A stretch of 15,844 nt of DNA from Verrucomicrobiota bacterium. Lineage in GTDB: Bacteria; Verrucomicrobiota; Verrucomicrobiia; Limisphaerales; UBA11358. The stretch spans positions 1 through 15,844 of the forward strand of contig JAJPKI010000161.1 of NCBI GenBank assembly GCA_021323835.1, in the 5' to 3' direction. Below, one piece after another: positions 1 to 6,495 of the stretch. Made by a program: the position numbers and the translations under genes. The notes below the pieces were generated by a model, which made no database searches, was not told the origin of the DNA, and saw only the letters and a list, made by a program, of their open reading frames with translations. Position 1 is the first letter of the stretch. Each line of letters begins with the position of its first letter.

Positions 1-867
1 ACTTTGACAGCCGCCGCCCATCGCCAAAAGAAACGCGCGCTCCGCGGTGACGCAATGAAACGTATTGAAGTGATTTAGCCGCTCGCAAATTTTTGAAATG
101 CGTTCGTCATTTGCACGAATTTCAATTCCAATCGCGCCTTGTCCGACGCACGGCAGCATCACGCCCAAATCCAAAATCGTCGCGAGCAAACCATCGGGAA
201 CAGCGTCGCCAATTAATTTTCCGTCCGGCGTGATTTGAAAATTCAATCGCGACAATCCGGCCAGCGCTAGAACGATTGCATCCATTTCTTCGCGCTCGGA
301 AATTTTTTGCAATCGCGTTGGCACGTTGCCGCGGATTTCTGCAATTTTCAAATCCGGTCGCATCGCGAGCAATTGCACCTTCCGGCGCACGCTGCCCGTG
401 GCAACCGTCGCGCCGCGCGGCAAATCGCTTAATTGCAAATTCGATTTGAAGCCGCGTAAATCTTTTTGTCCCGGCGACCAGTCCTCGGATTTTTCCGGCG
501 CGCGCGTTTTTATAAAATCGGCGTCGCGATAAATCAAAACGTCCCGGACATTTTCACGTTTCGGCGTCGCGGCTAAAATCAAACCCGCGGGAATTTCCGT
601 CGGCAAATCTTTCAAACTGTGAACGGCGATGTCTGCATGATTTTTCAGCAGCGCGACTTCCAATTCTTTTGTGAACAAACCTTTCGGCAATTTATCGCCG
701 ACTTTGGCAAGCGAGGCCGTTGCCAATTTATCGCCGGTCGTTTTGATGATTTTGATTTCAAAACGCAATCGCGAAAATATTTTCCGGCATTCCATCGCGA
801 CAAAATTCGCCTGCGCGAGTGCGAGCGCACTGCCGCGTGTCGCGATAATGATGGGACGTTCAGCCAT
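1..867 (-). CDS. hemC: Hydroxymethylbilane synthase (porphobilinogen deaminase), 3' end cut by window
   Basis: The enzyme joins four porphobilinogens into hydroxymethylbilane in cytosolic tetrapyrrole synthesis. 289 codons are visible and the frame is still open at base 1. The translation begins MAERPIIIATRGSALALAQ, the usual HemC start with the ATRGS substrate-binding loop. HSLKDLP carries the catalytic Asp (about residue 87), GSVRR the substrate-binding arginines, and LPCVGQGAIGIE the conserved core. MGGGCQS at the very edge holds the Cys (about 287) that attaches the dipyrromethane cofactor. That Cys lies about 45 residues later than in E. coli HemC (Cys242). The difference is explained by extra residues around 113-140 and 205-222. 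The gene follows the aminotransferase gene by 25 bases on the same strand, so co-transcription is likely. No Shine-Dalgarno is visible. Family identity is very secure; the C-terminal domain lies outside the window. Confidence 0.97.
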   Translation of the reverse strand, partial: MAERPIIIATRGSALALAQANFVAMECRKIFSRLRFEIKIIKTTGDKLATASLAKVGDKLPKGLFTKELEVALLKNHADIAVHSLKDLPTEIPAGLILAATPKRENVRDVLIYRDADFIKTRAPEKSEDWSPGQKDLRGFKSNLQLSDLPRGATVATGSVRRKVQLLAMRPDLKIAEIRGNVPTRLQKISEREEMDAIVLALAGLSRLNFQITPDGKLIGDAVPDGLLATILDLGVMLPCVGQGAIGIEIRANDERISKICERLNHFNTFHCVTAERAFLLAMGGGCQS

Positions 868-892
868 TTCGGCCAAGGCTAACAGGAAAAAA

Positions 893-2068
893 TTATTTCG
901 CGAGCGTCTTGCAGAATTTTTCGATGCGTTCCAAACCTTTTTCGATGTTCGCCATGCCTGTCGCATAGCTCAAACGGATGTAATCGTCCGCGCCAAAGGC
1001 AATGCCCGGAACCGCCGCGACTTTTTCTGCTTCGAGCAATTTCGCGCAGAAGTCGGCTGATTTAAGTCCGGTTTTGGAAATGTTCGGGAACAAATAAAAC
1101 GCGCCTTTCGCATTCACGCAGGAAATGCCCGGCATAGAATTTAATTTCGTGTGTGCAAAGCGACGGCGTTTATCAAATTCCGCCAGCCATTTCGGCAAAT
1201 GGTCCTGTGGACCGGTCAAAGCGGCGACGCCGCCTTTTTGCGCGAACGAACACGGATTGCTCGTGCTGTGCGATTGCACGGCGTCAATCGCTTTGGCAAC
1301 CGGTTCCGGTGCGGCAAGAAATCCAAGACGCCAGCCGGTCATGCTCCACGCTTTGGCAAATCCGTGCACGATAATCGTGTGCTCGAAATGCGCGGGCGAA
1401 AAACTTGCGACGCTTTTGACCTTCGCATTGTCGTATAGCAAATGCTCGTAAATCTCGTCGCTCATGATGAGGACATTTTTCTCGACACAAATGTCGCCGA
1501 GCGCTTTGATTTCTTCGGGCGTGTAAACGCTGCCGGTCGGATTGCTTGGAGAATTGAGAACGAACAACCGCGTGTTCGGTGTTATGGCCGCACGCAATTG
1601 TTCCGGCGTCACTTTGAATTCCGTTTTGTCGCTCGTCTGGATAATGACCGGCTTCGCGCCCGCGAGCTTGACCATTTCGGGATAGCTCAACCAATACGGC
1701 GCAGGAATGATGACTTCATCGCCTGCTTCACACGTGGCGCAAATAACGTTGAAGCAGGAATGTTTCCCGCCGTTCGAAACGATGATTTGCGACGGCTTGT
1801 AAGTCAGGCCGTTTTCGCGTTTGAATTTTTCCGCAATAGCTTCGCGCAATTCAGGAATGCCGCTCGACGGAGTGTATTTTGTGAATCCAGCAGCGAGCGC
1901 TTTCGCGGCGGCATCTTTAATATGCTGCGGCGTGTCGAAATCCGGTTCACCTGCGCCGAAACCGACCACGTCTTCGCCCGCGGCCTTCATCGCCTTGGCT
2001 TTGGCGTCAATGGCGAGCGTGAGCGATGGCGAGAGCGACGCGGCGGCTTTAGAAATTTTGTAATTCAT
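893..2068 (-). CDS. Class I PLP aminotransferase, aspartate aminotransferase type
   Basis: 391 residues, the normal length for class Ib aspartate or aspartate/prephenate aminotransferases, which move an amino group between aspartate and 2-oxoglutarate. Visible motifs in order: GFGAGEPDFDTP (about 36-47), NSPSNPTG with the PLP-contacting Asn176, SDEIYEHL with Asp204 and Tyr207 for the pyridine ring, GFAKAWSMTGWRLG with the Schiff-base Lys239, and YIRLSYA with Arg365 for the substrate alpha-carboxylate. It has no signal peptide, so it is cytosolic. Start is ATG at 2068 and the family alignment begins right there. The gene is divergent from the sigma-factor gene and lies 25 bases upstream of hemC, its likely operon partner. 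Substrate choice within the subfamily (aspartate, prephenate or another amino acid) cannot be decided from the sequence alone, so no symbol is given. Confidence 0.95.
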   Translation of the reverse strand: MNYKISKAAASLSPSLTLAIDAKAKAMKAAGEDVVGFGAGEPDFDTPQHIKDAAAKALAAGFTKYTPSSGIPELREAIAEKFKRENGLTYKPSQIIVSNGGKHSCFNVICATCEAGDEVIIPAPYWLSYPEMVKLAGAKPVIIQTSDKTEFKVTPEQLRAAITPNTRLFVLNSPSNPTGSVYTPEEIKALGDICVEKNVLIMSDEIYEHLLYDNAKVKSVASFSPAHFEHTIIVHGFAKAWSMTGWRLGFLAAPEPVAKAIDAVQSHSTSNPCSFAQKGGVAALTGPQDHLPKWLAEFDKRRRFAHTKLNSMPGISCVNAKGAFYLFPNISKTGLKSADFCAKLLEAEKVAAVPGIAFGADDYIRLSYATGMANIEKGLERIEKFCKTLAK

Positions 2069-2110
2069 TTTGCGGCGGGAAATTTACAAACTGCGGCGCG
2101 AACTTCAAGA

Positions 2111-2740
2111 ATGGAAATTCAATCGGCTGGTTTATTAAATAGGCATACGGACGTCACCGTCATAAAATCGTTCCCGTCGACGCTACTTACCGATATCGAA
2201 GTGAACCAAAAATCACAATCGTTGCACATTTTTGAAGTGCTGGCCAAGCAACACGAGCCGATGCTGCTGGCATATCTTTTTTCCATTATCAGCGACCGCA
2301 AGCTGGCGGAAGACGTTGCGCAACAAACGTTGCTCATCGCGTATCGCAAAATCAATTCGCTCAAAGACCCTGCGGCGTTTCCGGCATGGTTGCGCGGCAT
2401 CGCGCGATTGGAAGCATTTTCGGCGATGCGCAAACAAGGGCGCGAATTCGCCGTGGAGCCGGACGCGATTCAACAAATGGATGAAGTCTACCGGCAATTT
2501 GAAGAGCGTTTTCCGGCCGAGACGTGGGAAGAACGATTTCATCTCGTTGAGAAATGTTACGAGAAATTGCCGGAAGGATTGCAAACCGTTTGCCGCTTGC
2601 ATTATTTCGAGGATTTGAAGGCGCGCGAAATCGCGCAATCGCTTTCGCTCAATCTCAACGCCGTGTTGAAACGCCTCGAACGCGCGCGCATTGCCATTCG
2701 CGATTGCGTGCAACGGCATTTGGCCGAGGAAATTTCTTGA
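2111..2740 (+). CDS. ECF-type RNA polymerase sigma factor
   Basis: A 209-residue sigma-70 family factor that would direct RNA polymerase to a small regulon. Region 2 lies at about 45-110, with AEDVAQQTLLIAYRKI as the core-binding and -10 recognition helix area and FPAWLRGIARLEAF following it. Region 4 lies at about 150-200, where LPEGLQTVCRLHYFEDLKAREIA leads into the helix-turn-helix LSLNLNAVLKRLERAR. Nothing like regions 1.1 or 3 is present, which is the ECF pattern. The start is uncertain: ATG 2111 gives a 30-residue leader of no family resemblance, whereas GTG 2201 begins just before the conserved domain and sits downstream of a promoter-like element. The next gene starts one base after this stop and encodes a membrane FecR-domain protein, probably its regulator. 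The same frame stays open far upstream across the antisense strand of the aminotransferase, which I regard as chance. Confidence 0.88.
   Translation: MEIQSAGLLNRHTDVTVIKSFPSTLLTDIEVNQKSQSLHIFEVLAKQHEPMLLAYLFSIISDRKLAEDVAQQTLLIAYRKINSLKDPAAFPAWLRGIARLEAFSAMRKQGREFAVEPDAIQQMDEVYRQFEERFPAETWEERFHLVEKCYEKLPEGLQTVCRLHYFEDLKAREIAQSLSLNLNAVLKRLERARIAIRDCVQRHLAEEIS
2140..2168 (+). promoter_or_regulatory. Candidate sigma-70-like promoter before the ECF sigma gene
   Basis: TAGGCA (2140-2145, four of six matches to TTGACA), a 17-base spacer, then TAAAAT (2163-2168, five of six matches to TATAAT). It lies inside the first 30 codons of the longest plausible reading of the sigma gene, but 32 bases before an in-frame GTG at 2201. 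The -10 region is part of CGTCATAAAAT, which recurs at 8375-8385 ahead of the cytochrome c gene. Seen in sequence; promoter function is inferred. Confidence 0.3.
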
Positions 2741-2741
2741 A

Positions 2742-4118
2742 ATGGACGAGCCGATTCAAAATCCGAACGAGACGCCGCGCAAACCGGACGGATGGGAACT
2801 GGTTTGCGCCGGAATTTTGTCCACGGAATTTGGCCGCAAACAATCGGACGCCGTAAGCAACGCCGTGGCGCAATTGGCAGAACAGGAAACGTCGCCAATG
2901 AATTGGCAGTCGCGCTTTCGCGCCCGCTGGCAATCGTTAAATTTATTTCCGCGATTTGCATTTGCAATGGCGATGATAATTATCATCGCGGTTGCGTCAT
3001 GGAGTTTGTTGTCAACGATGCTCTCTTTTAAAAAACCGCCGGTTGTTATTTGCACCATGACCGGCGCAATAGACGCGCAATGGGCGAAAGATTCCGCGCA
3101 GCCAAAAATCGGCGATTTGTTGAAAGGCGGTTCGCTGCACCTGGAATCCGGCGTCGTCGAATTGACCTTTTTGTCGAAAGCGAAAGTGGCCGTTGAAGGT
3201 CCGGCGCGAATCGCATTGAGCGGCAACAATACGATGGAATTGCGCGCGGGAAAACTTTCGGCCTTTGTGCCGATACGGGCGCATGGTTTTTCCGTCAAAA
3301 CGCCATACGCCACTGTCGTTGATTTAGGCACACGCTTTGGCGTGAACGTCACCGGCAATCAGAGCAAGCTCGATGTGTTTGAAGGCAAAGTGCAATTGAC
3401 GTCCGCTGCTGGCAAAAATTCCACGCTCGTGCTCACGCAAGCAATGGCTATGACGGTTTTCGCCAGCGGCGTTATGTCGCCGGCCGCATTTTCGGAAACA
3501 GCTTATCCGCTACCGAGCGAAGTAGTCGTTGACCATCCGGCAAATTGCGGTTTTGACACTGTGGAAAAAGCGTTGCTGGGTGGAATGCCGACGAATTTCG
3601 GATACTGGAGCGGACCGGCATTTCAAATTTCACAGCCGTTGCAAGATGTTCGTCCGGTGGAAGGCTCGGGAATGCTCCGTTTTTTAGCGCCGCCATCGGG
3701 CGGAGATTCCGAAGTGTGGCAACTCATGGATTTGAGCGCCTACAAAGCGATGCTCGCCAAAGGCGACGTGCAATTGAAATCGTCCGTGTCGTTCAATCGC
3801 ATTTCCGGCGGCGAAAATAAATTTGTCCTGACCGTTGCCGCATTTCGCGGAAGGCCGGTGAACGTTCCGGCGTTGTGGGCGCGACGAAATGAATTGGCCG
3901 TCGCCATCGCGCAAAAAGAGTTGGTTGCCGATGACAATCCGGTCACGTGGGAAAAAGCCGAAGCGGATTCGCCTCTGCCAGCGGGCGCGGATTTTTTGAT
4001 TGTCTCGATGCGCGCCGTCAATTCGAGCGGTGCGAGCAGTGCGTTTCCGGGCAATTTTGCCGACTTGATTGATTGCACTCTCGTTGAGCCGATGCATGCC
4101 AGTTCCACCGGACAATAA
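2742..4118 (+). CDS. FecR-domain single-pass membrane protein, probable regulator of the adjacent ECF sigma factor
   Basis: 458 residues. About 70 polar residues are predicted to be cytoplasmic, then one hydrophobic helix (about 72-94, containing AMIIIIAVASW), then a large periplasmic part. Residues about 105-225 match the FecR fold: ALSGNNTMELRAGKLSAFVP, then FSVKTPYATVVDLGTRFGV and LDVFEGKVQL, the characteristic run of short beta strands. The remaining 230 residues look like a beta-rich domain I cannot name. In known systems such proteins hold an ECF sigma factor at the membrane and release it on a surface signal; that role is inferred from position. The gene starts one base after the sigma stop, and GAGGA at 2725-2729 is one of the few Shine-Dalgarno-like sites in the window. 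The ATG at 2742 is chosen for that reason. Confidence 0.87.
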   Translation: MDEPIQNPNETPRKPDGWELVCAGILSTEFGRKQSDAVSNAVAQLAEQETSPMNWQSRFRARWQSLNLFPRFAFAMAMIIIIAVASWSLLSTMLSFKKPPVVICTMTGAIDAQWAKDSAQPKIGDLLKGGSLHLESGVVELTFLSKAKVAVEGPARIALSGNNTMELRAGKLSAFVPIRAHGFSVKTPYATVVDLGTRFGVNVTGNQSKLDVFEGKVQLTSAAGKNSTLVLTQAMAMTVFASGVMSPAAFSETAYPLPSEVVVDHPANCGFDTVEKALLGGMPTNFGYWSGPAFQISQPLQDVRPVEGSGMLRFLAPPSGGDSEVWQLMDLSAYKAMLAKGDVQLKSSVSFNRISGGENKFVLTVAAFRGRPVNVPALWARRNELAVAIAQKELVADDNPVTWEKAEADSPLPAGADFLIVSMRAVNSSGASSAFPGNFADLIDCTLVEPMHASSTGQ

Positions 4119-4149
4119 TTTTCTTCGAAAAACAAAACCCACAACCGTT

Positions 4150-4347
4150 ATGAATGAGCATTTCGACAAATTGTTTAAGCAAATTGATTCGATGAAAAAG
4201 CAAACGCCATGGAATGATTACCGCGAAGGGCAGGGCACTTACAATTCACTGGACCAGGCCATCTATCATTTGTGCCAATGCCGGAATCTTGTGGAAAATT
4301 TTTCCGAACGCCCTCACTCACGAGCCAAACAGCAAAGAACAAACTGA
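4150..4347 (+). CDS. Small hypothetical protein in the sigma/FecR/pseudopilin unit
   Basis: A 65-residue reading frame beginning MNEHFDKLFKQIDSMKK, with no family I recognise. The first 50 residues are mixed charged and aromatic with sensible codon choice (WNDYREGQGTYNSLDQAIYHL) and include two cysteines in CQCRN. The tail is Arg/Lys/Gln-rich and looks less protein-like. There is no signal peptide or membrane helix, so it would be cytosolic. It sits 31 bases after the FecR-protein stop and 10 bases before the pseudopilin start, on the same strand, which favours a real gene in one transcript. No Shine-Dalgarno is seen, but most genes here lack one. It could also be a decayed gene or a leader region that happens to be open. 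Confidence 0.45.
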   Translation: MNEHFDKLFKQIDSMKKQTPWNDYREGQGTYNSLDQAIYHLCQCRNLVENFSERPHSRAKQQRTN

Positions 4348-4357
4348 TTCCCGGATT

Positions 4358-5179
4358 ATGAAGTTTGCAAATAAAACCTCCCAAGCCTTCACGCTCATCG
4401 AATTGCTCGTCGTCATTGCCATCATCGCCATTCTTGCAGCGCTGCTGTTGCCCGCTCTCGCCAGCGCCAAAGACCGAGCCTATCGCATCAGTTGCCTGAA
4501 TAATTTGAAACAAATTGGAATTGACATTCAGGTTTATGCCGGCGAAAACCAGGACCAGTTGCCGCTATTCAATTCGGGCGGCAGCTGGGCATGGGACGTG
4601 AAAAAGGAAACGGCCAATGTGCTTTGTCGCGCGGTTGTTGATAACACGACTCCCATGCTTGCTCAGCGGAAAATTATTTACGACCCGGCGAACAATGCCG
4701 ACGTGACGGCGGACAACGACCAGCTTTGGAATCGCGGCGCGAATGTCATCATCGGTTACACTTGGCTCGGCTATCGCACAGATTGGAACGCCGACCAAAT
4801 CAGCGATGGCGGCGGTAATATAAAATTACTCAAGCCGACCGACCCGTTGGTCACGGCCGTTTCTTCCGGCGAGAAGCAGCGAAAGTTCGTCAAAAAAACC
4901 ACGACGCCAACGCAAAGTTTCAATGTCTCCACCACGGAAGTTGCGGCCGACATGACGCCATCCGGCGGACCGGCGCCATCCACCGGCATCAACGATTTCA
5001 CTCACGTGCCCAATTCGGGAATGGGCATGACCGATTACTGTCATTCCGGCCACATGATTAAAAATTTACCAGCCGGCGGAAATATTTTGCTTTTAGACGC
5101 GCACGCCGAATGGAGAAAATTTCAACTTATGCATCCGTGGTATGACTGTGTTGACCGCGGCGTCCATTTTTGGTTTTAA
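4358..5179 (+). CDS. Type II secretion/type IV pilus-like pseudopilin
   Basis: 273 residues with a class III (prepilin) leader. The basic segment MKFANKTSQA is followed by FTLIELLVVIAIIAILAALL, so a prepilin peptidase would cut between Ala10 and Phe11, leaving Glu at +5. The -1 residue is Ala rather than the common Gly. The hydrophobic helix (11-35) would anchor the protein in the inner membrane before assembly. LLPALASAKDRAYRISCLNNLKQIG is the continuation usual in Verrucomicrobia and Planctomycetes. Near the C-terminus, GHMIKNLPAGGNILLLDAHAEWR resembles the H-x9-DG processing-associated motif of these families, with a longer spacing and Ala for Gly. It is probably the last gene of the sigma-factor unit and meets the convergent GspE-like gene with no base between the stops. 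Exact role (secretion, fibre or surface protein) is unknown. Confidence 0.88.
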   Translation: MKFANKTSQAFTLIELLVVIAIIAILAALLLPALASAKDRAYRISCLNNLKQIGIDIQVYAGENQDQLPLFNSGGSWAWDVKKETANVLCRAVVDNTTPMLAQRKIIYDPANNADVTADNDQLWNRGANVIIGYTWLGYRTDWNADQISDGGGNIKLLKPTDPLVTAVSSGEKQRKFVKKTTTPTQSFNVSTTEVAADMTPSGGPAPSTGINDFTHVPNSGMGMTDYCHSGHMIKNLPAGGNILLLDAHAEWRKFQLMHPWYDCVDRGVHFWF

Positions 5180-5187
5180 TCAAACCA
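5171..5187. terminator. Hairpin spanning two convergent stop codons
   Basis: TGGTTT (5171-5176), a five-base loop, then AAACCA (5182-5187). It is a perfect 6-bp stem lying across the pseudopilin stop (5177-5179) and the GspE-like stop (5180-5182). Neither strand has a T-run directly after the stem, so it is not a classic intrinsic terminator. It may still limit read-through in both directions. Function is inferred. Confidence 0.3.
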
Positions 5188-6397
5188 TGTCTGCTGCCAG
5201 CACGCGCACCATTTCTTCGAGTGAAGTTTCGCCGTTGATGACGCGTTGCAGGCCGGCTTGCCAAAGCGTTTTCATGCCGGATTTGACGGCTACTTCTTCG
5301 AGCGCGCGCGTGGGCATTTTTTTCAAAATCGCTTCGCGGAACGGTTCGTCCACGACGAGCATTTCCGTCACCGGCAATCGTCCGGAGAAACCGGTGTTGG
5401 TGCATTGTTCACAGCCGCGGCCTTTGCGGAATTGCGCGTGCTCGTGCATTTCCTGCGGCACCAGTTTCAATTCACTCGGTTCCGGTTCGTAAGGTTGTGA
5501 GCAGTTCGGGCAATTCTTTCGCAATAAACGCAGGCCCATCACGCCGAGGATGGACGACGAGAGCATGAAGGGTTCGATTTCCATGTTGATGAGCCGCGTA
5601 AATGCGCCTGCCGCGACGCCGGAGTGAATGGTGCTGATAACGAGGTGGCCGGTGAGTCCGGCTTGCACGGCAATCGCCGCTGTCTCCGGGTCGCGAATTT
5701 CTCCGACCATGATGACTTCGGGGTCTTGCCGCATCAAACTGCGCAGCGCCTTGGCGTAAGTGAAATCCTGTGCCGGCGCGATTTGTGTCTGGCTGACCAT
5801 TGGCAAGCTGAATTCGACGGGGTCTTCGACCGTGCTCAAGCTGATGGCTGAGCCTTCGCGCTGCATAATGTGGCAAAGCGACGAATACATCGCGCTGGTT
5901 TTGCCGGAACCGGTCGGACCGGTGAAAAGCATCAAGCCGCTGGAACGTTTCAATAATTTCAACAAACCGTTCAACGTGGCGTCATCGAAGCCGAGTGTGC
6001 TCAAATCAAAACGCCGGTCGCGCGGGTCGAACAGGCGCGCGACAATTTTCTCGCCGCGCGTCGTGGGAAAAATGGAGACGCGCAATTGCACACCGTCCAA
6101 TTCCGGACCCGCCACCACCGTTCCATCCTGCGGTGTTCCGGATTGATACGTCACGAGATTGGCTATGACCTTGAAGCGCATGGAAATTTTATCCAGCAGG
6201 TCGAGCGGCAAATGCGCCACCTCGACGAGCACGCCGTTGACGCGGGCACGCACGGCGATGGATTTTTCCCAAGGCTCGATGTGAAGGTCGCTCGCGCCAA
6301 GTTTGCTGGCGTCCTGCACCATGGCATTGACGAGCACGGGAATCTCAAGCTGTTGCGCCGCGCTGTCGGATTGAAAATATTGAACCGTGTAACTCAT
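5180..6397 (-). CDS. GspE/PilB-type secretion ATPase, short form without N-terminal domain
   Basis: A 405-residue hexameric-type ATPase that would power pseudopilus or pilus assembly at the cytoplasmic face. It opens directly in the N2 domain (IPVLVNAMVQDASKLGASDLHIEP, about 19-42), so the 100-200 residue N1/MshEN domain of typical GspE and PilB is absent. Walker A is GPTGSGKT (160-167), the Asp box is STVEDPVEF (188-196), Walker B is PEVIMVGEIRDPETA (226-240) and the His box is TGHLVISTIH (249-258). A four-Cys zinc motif (Cys296, Cys299, Cys329, Cys332) separates it from PilT, which lacks it. It is convergent with the pseudopilin gene and divergent from the HemX-like gene. No other secretion genes are in view, so the machine it serves is not determined. 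Start ATG 6397 has no convincing ribosome site. Confidence 0.92.
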   Translation of the reverse strand: MSYTVQYFQSDSAAQQLEIPVLVNAMVQDASKLGASDLHIEPWEKSIAVRARVNGVLVEVAHLPLDLLDKISMRFKVIANLVTYQSGTPQDGTVVAGPELDGVQLRVSIFPTTRGEKIVARLFDPRDRRFDLSTLGFDDATLNGLLKLLKRSSGLMLFTGPTGSGKTSAMYSSLCHIMQREGSAISLSTVEDPVEFSLPMVSQTQIAPAQDFTYAKALRSLMRQDPEVIMVGEIRDPETAAIAVQAGLTGHLVISTIHSGVAAGAFTRLINMEIEPFMLSSSILGVMGLRLLRKNCPNCSQPYEPEPSELKLVPQEMHEHAQFRKGRGCEQCTNTGFSGRLPVTEMLVVDEPFREAILKKMPTRALEEVAVKSGMKTLWQAGLQRVINGETSLEEMVRVLAADMV

Positions 6398-6430
6398 TTT
6401 CCGATTTGCGTTTGCCGCAGATTACGAGGG

Positions 6431-6465
6431 GCAATTTTGAATTGCAAGAAATGGATTTGAATTGC
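6431..6465. promoter_or_regulatory. Palindrome plus repeated half-site in a divergent intergenic region
   Basis: GCAATT-TTG-AATTGC (6431-6445) is a perfect 6-bp inverted repeat. Its right arm with flank, TTTGAATTGC (6436-6445), recurs exactly at 6456-6465, 20 bases on, about two helical turns. It is in the 98-base gap between the divergent GspE-like and HemX-like genes, where an operator is expected. AATTGC words are common in this genome, so chance is a real alternative. Confidence 0.25.
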
Positions 6466-6495
6466 CGCAAGACGCCGATGATTTAACCTGTCAAT

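Noticed and set aside
1442..2110. The sigma-factor frame stays open for about 220 codons upstream, opposite the aminotransferase gene
   Set aside because: It is antisense to a gene with complete catalytic motifs, and its composition (Arg/Phe/Asn-rich) is that of a shadow frame.
4117..4134. TTTTC-TTC-GAAAA hairpin after the FecR gene
   Set aside because: The stem is short and AT-rich with no T-run after it, and the next genes follow closely on the same strand, so termination is unlikely.
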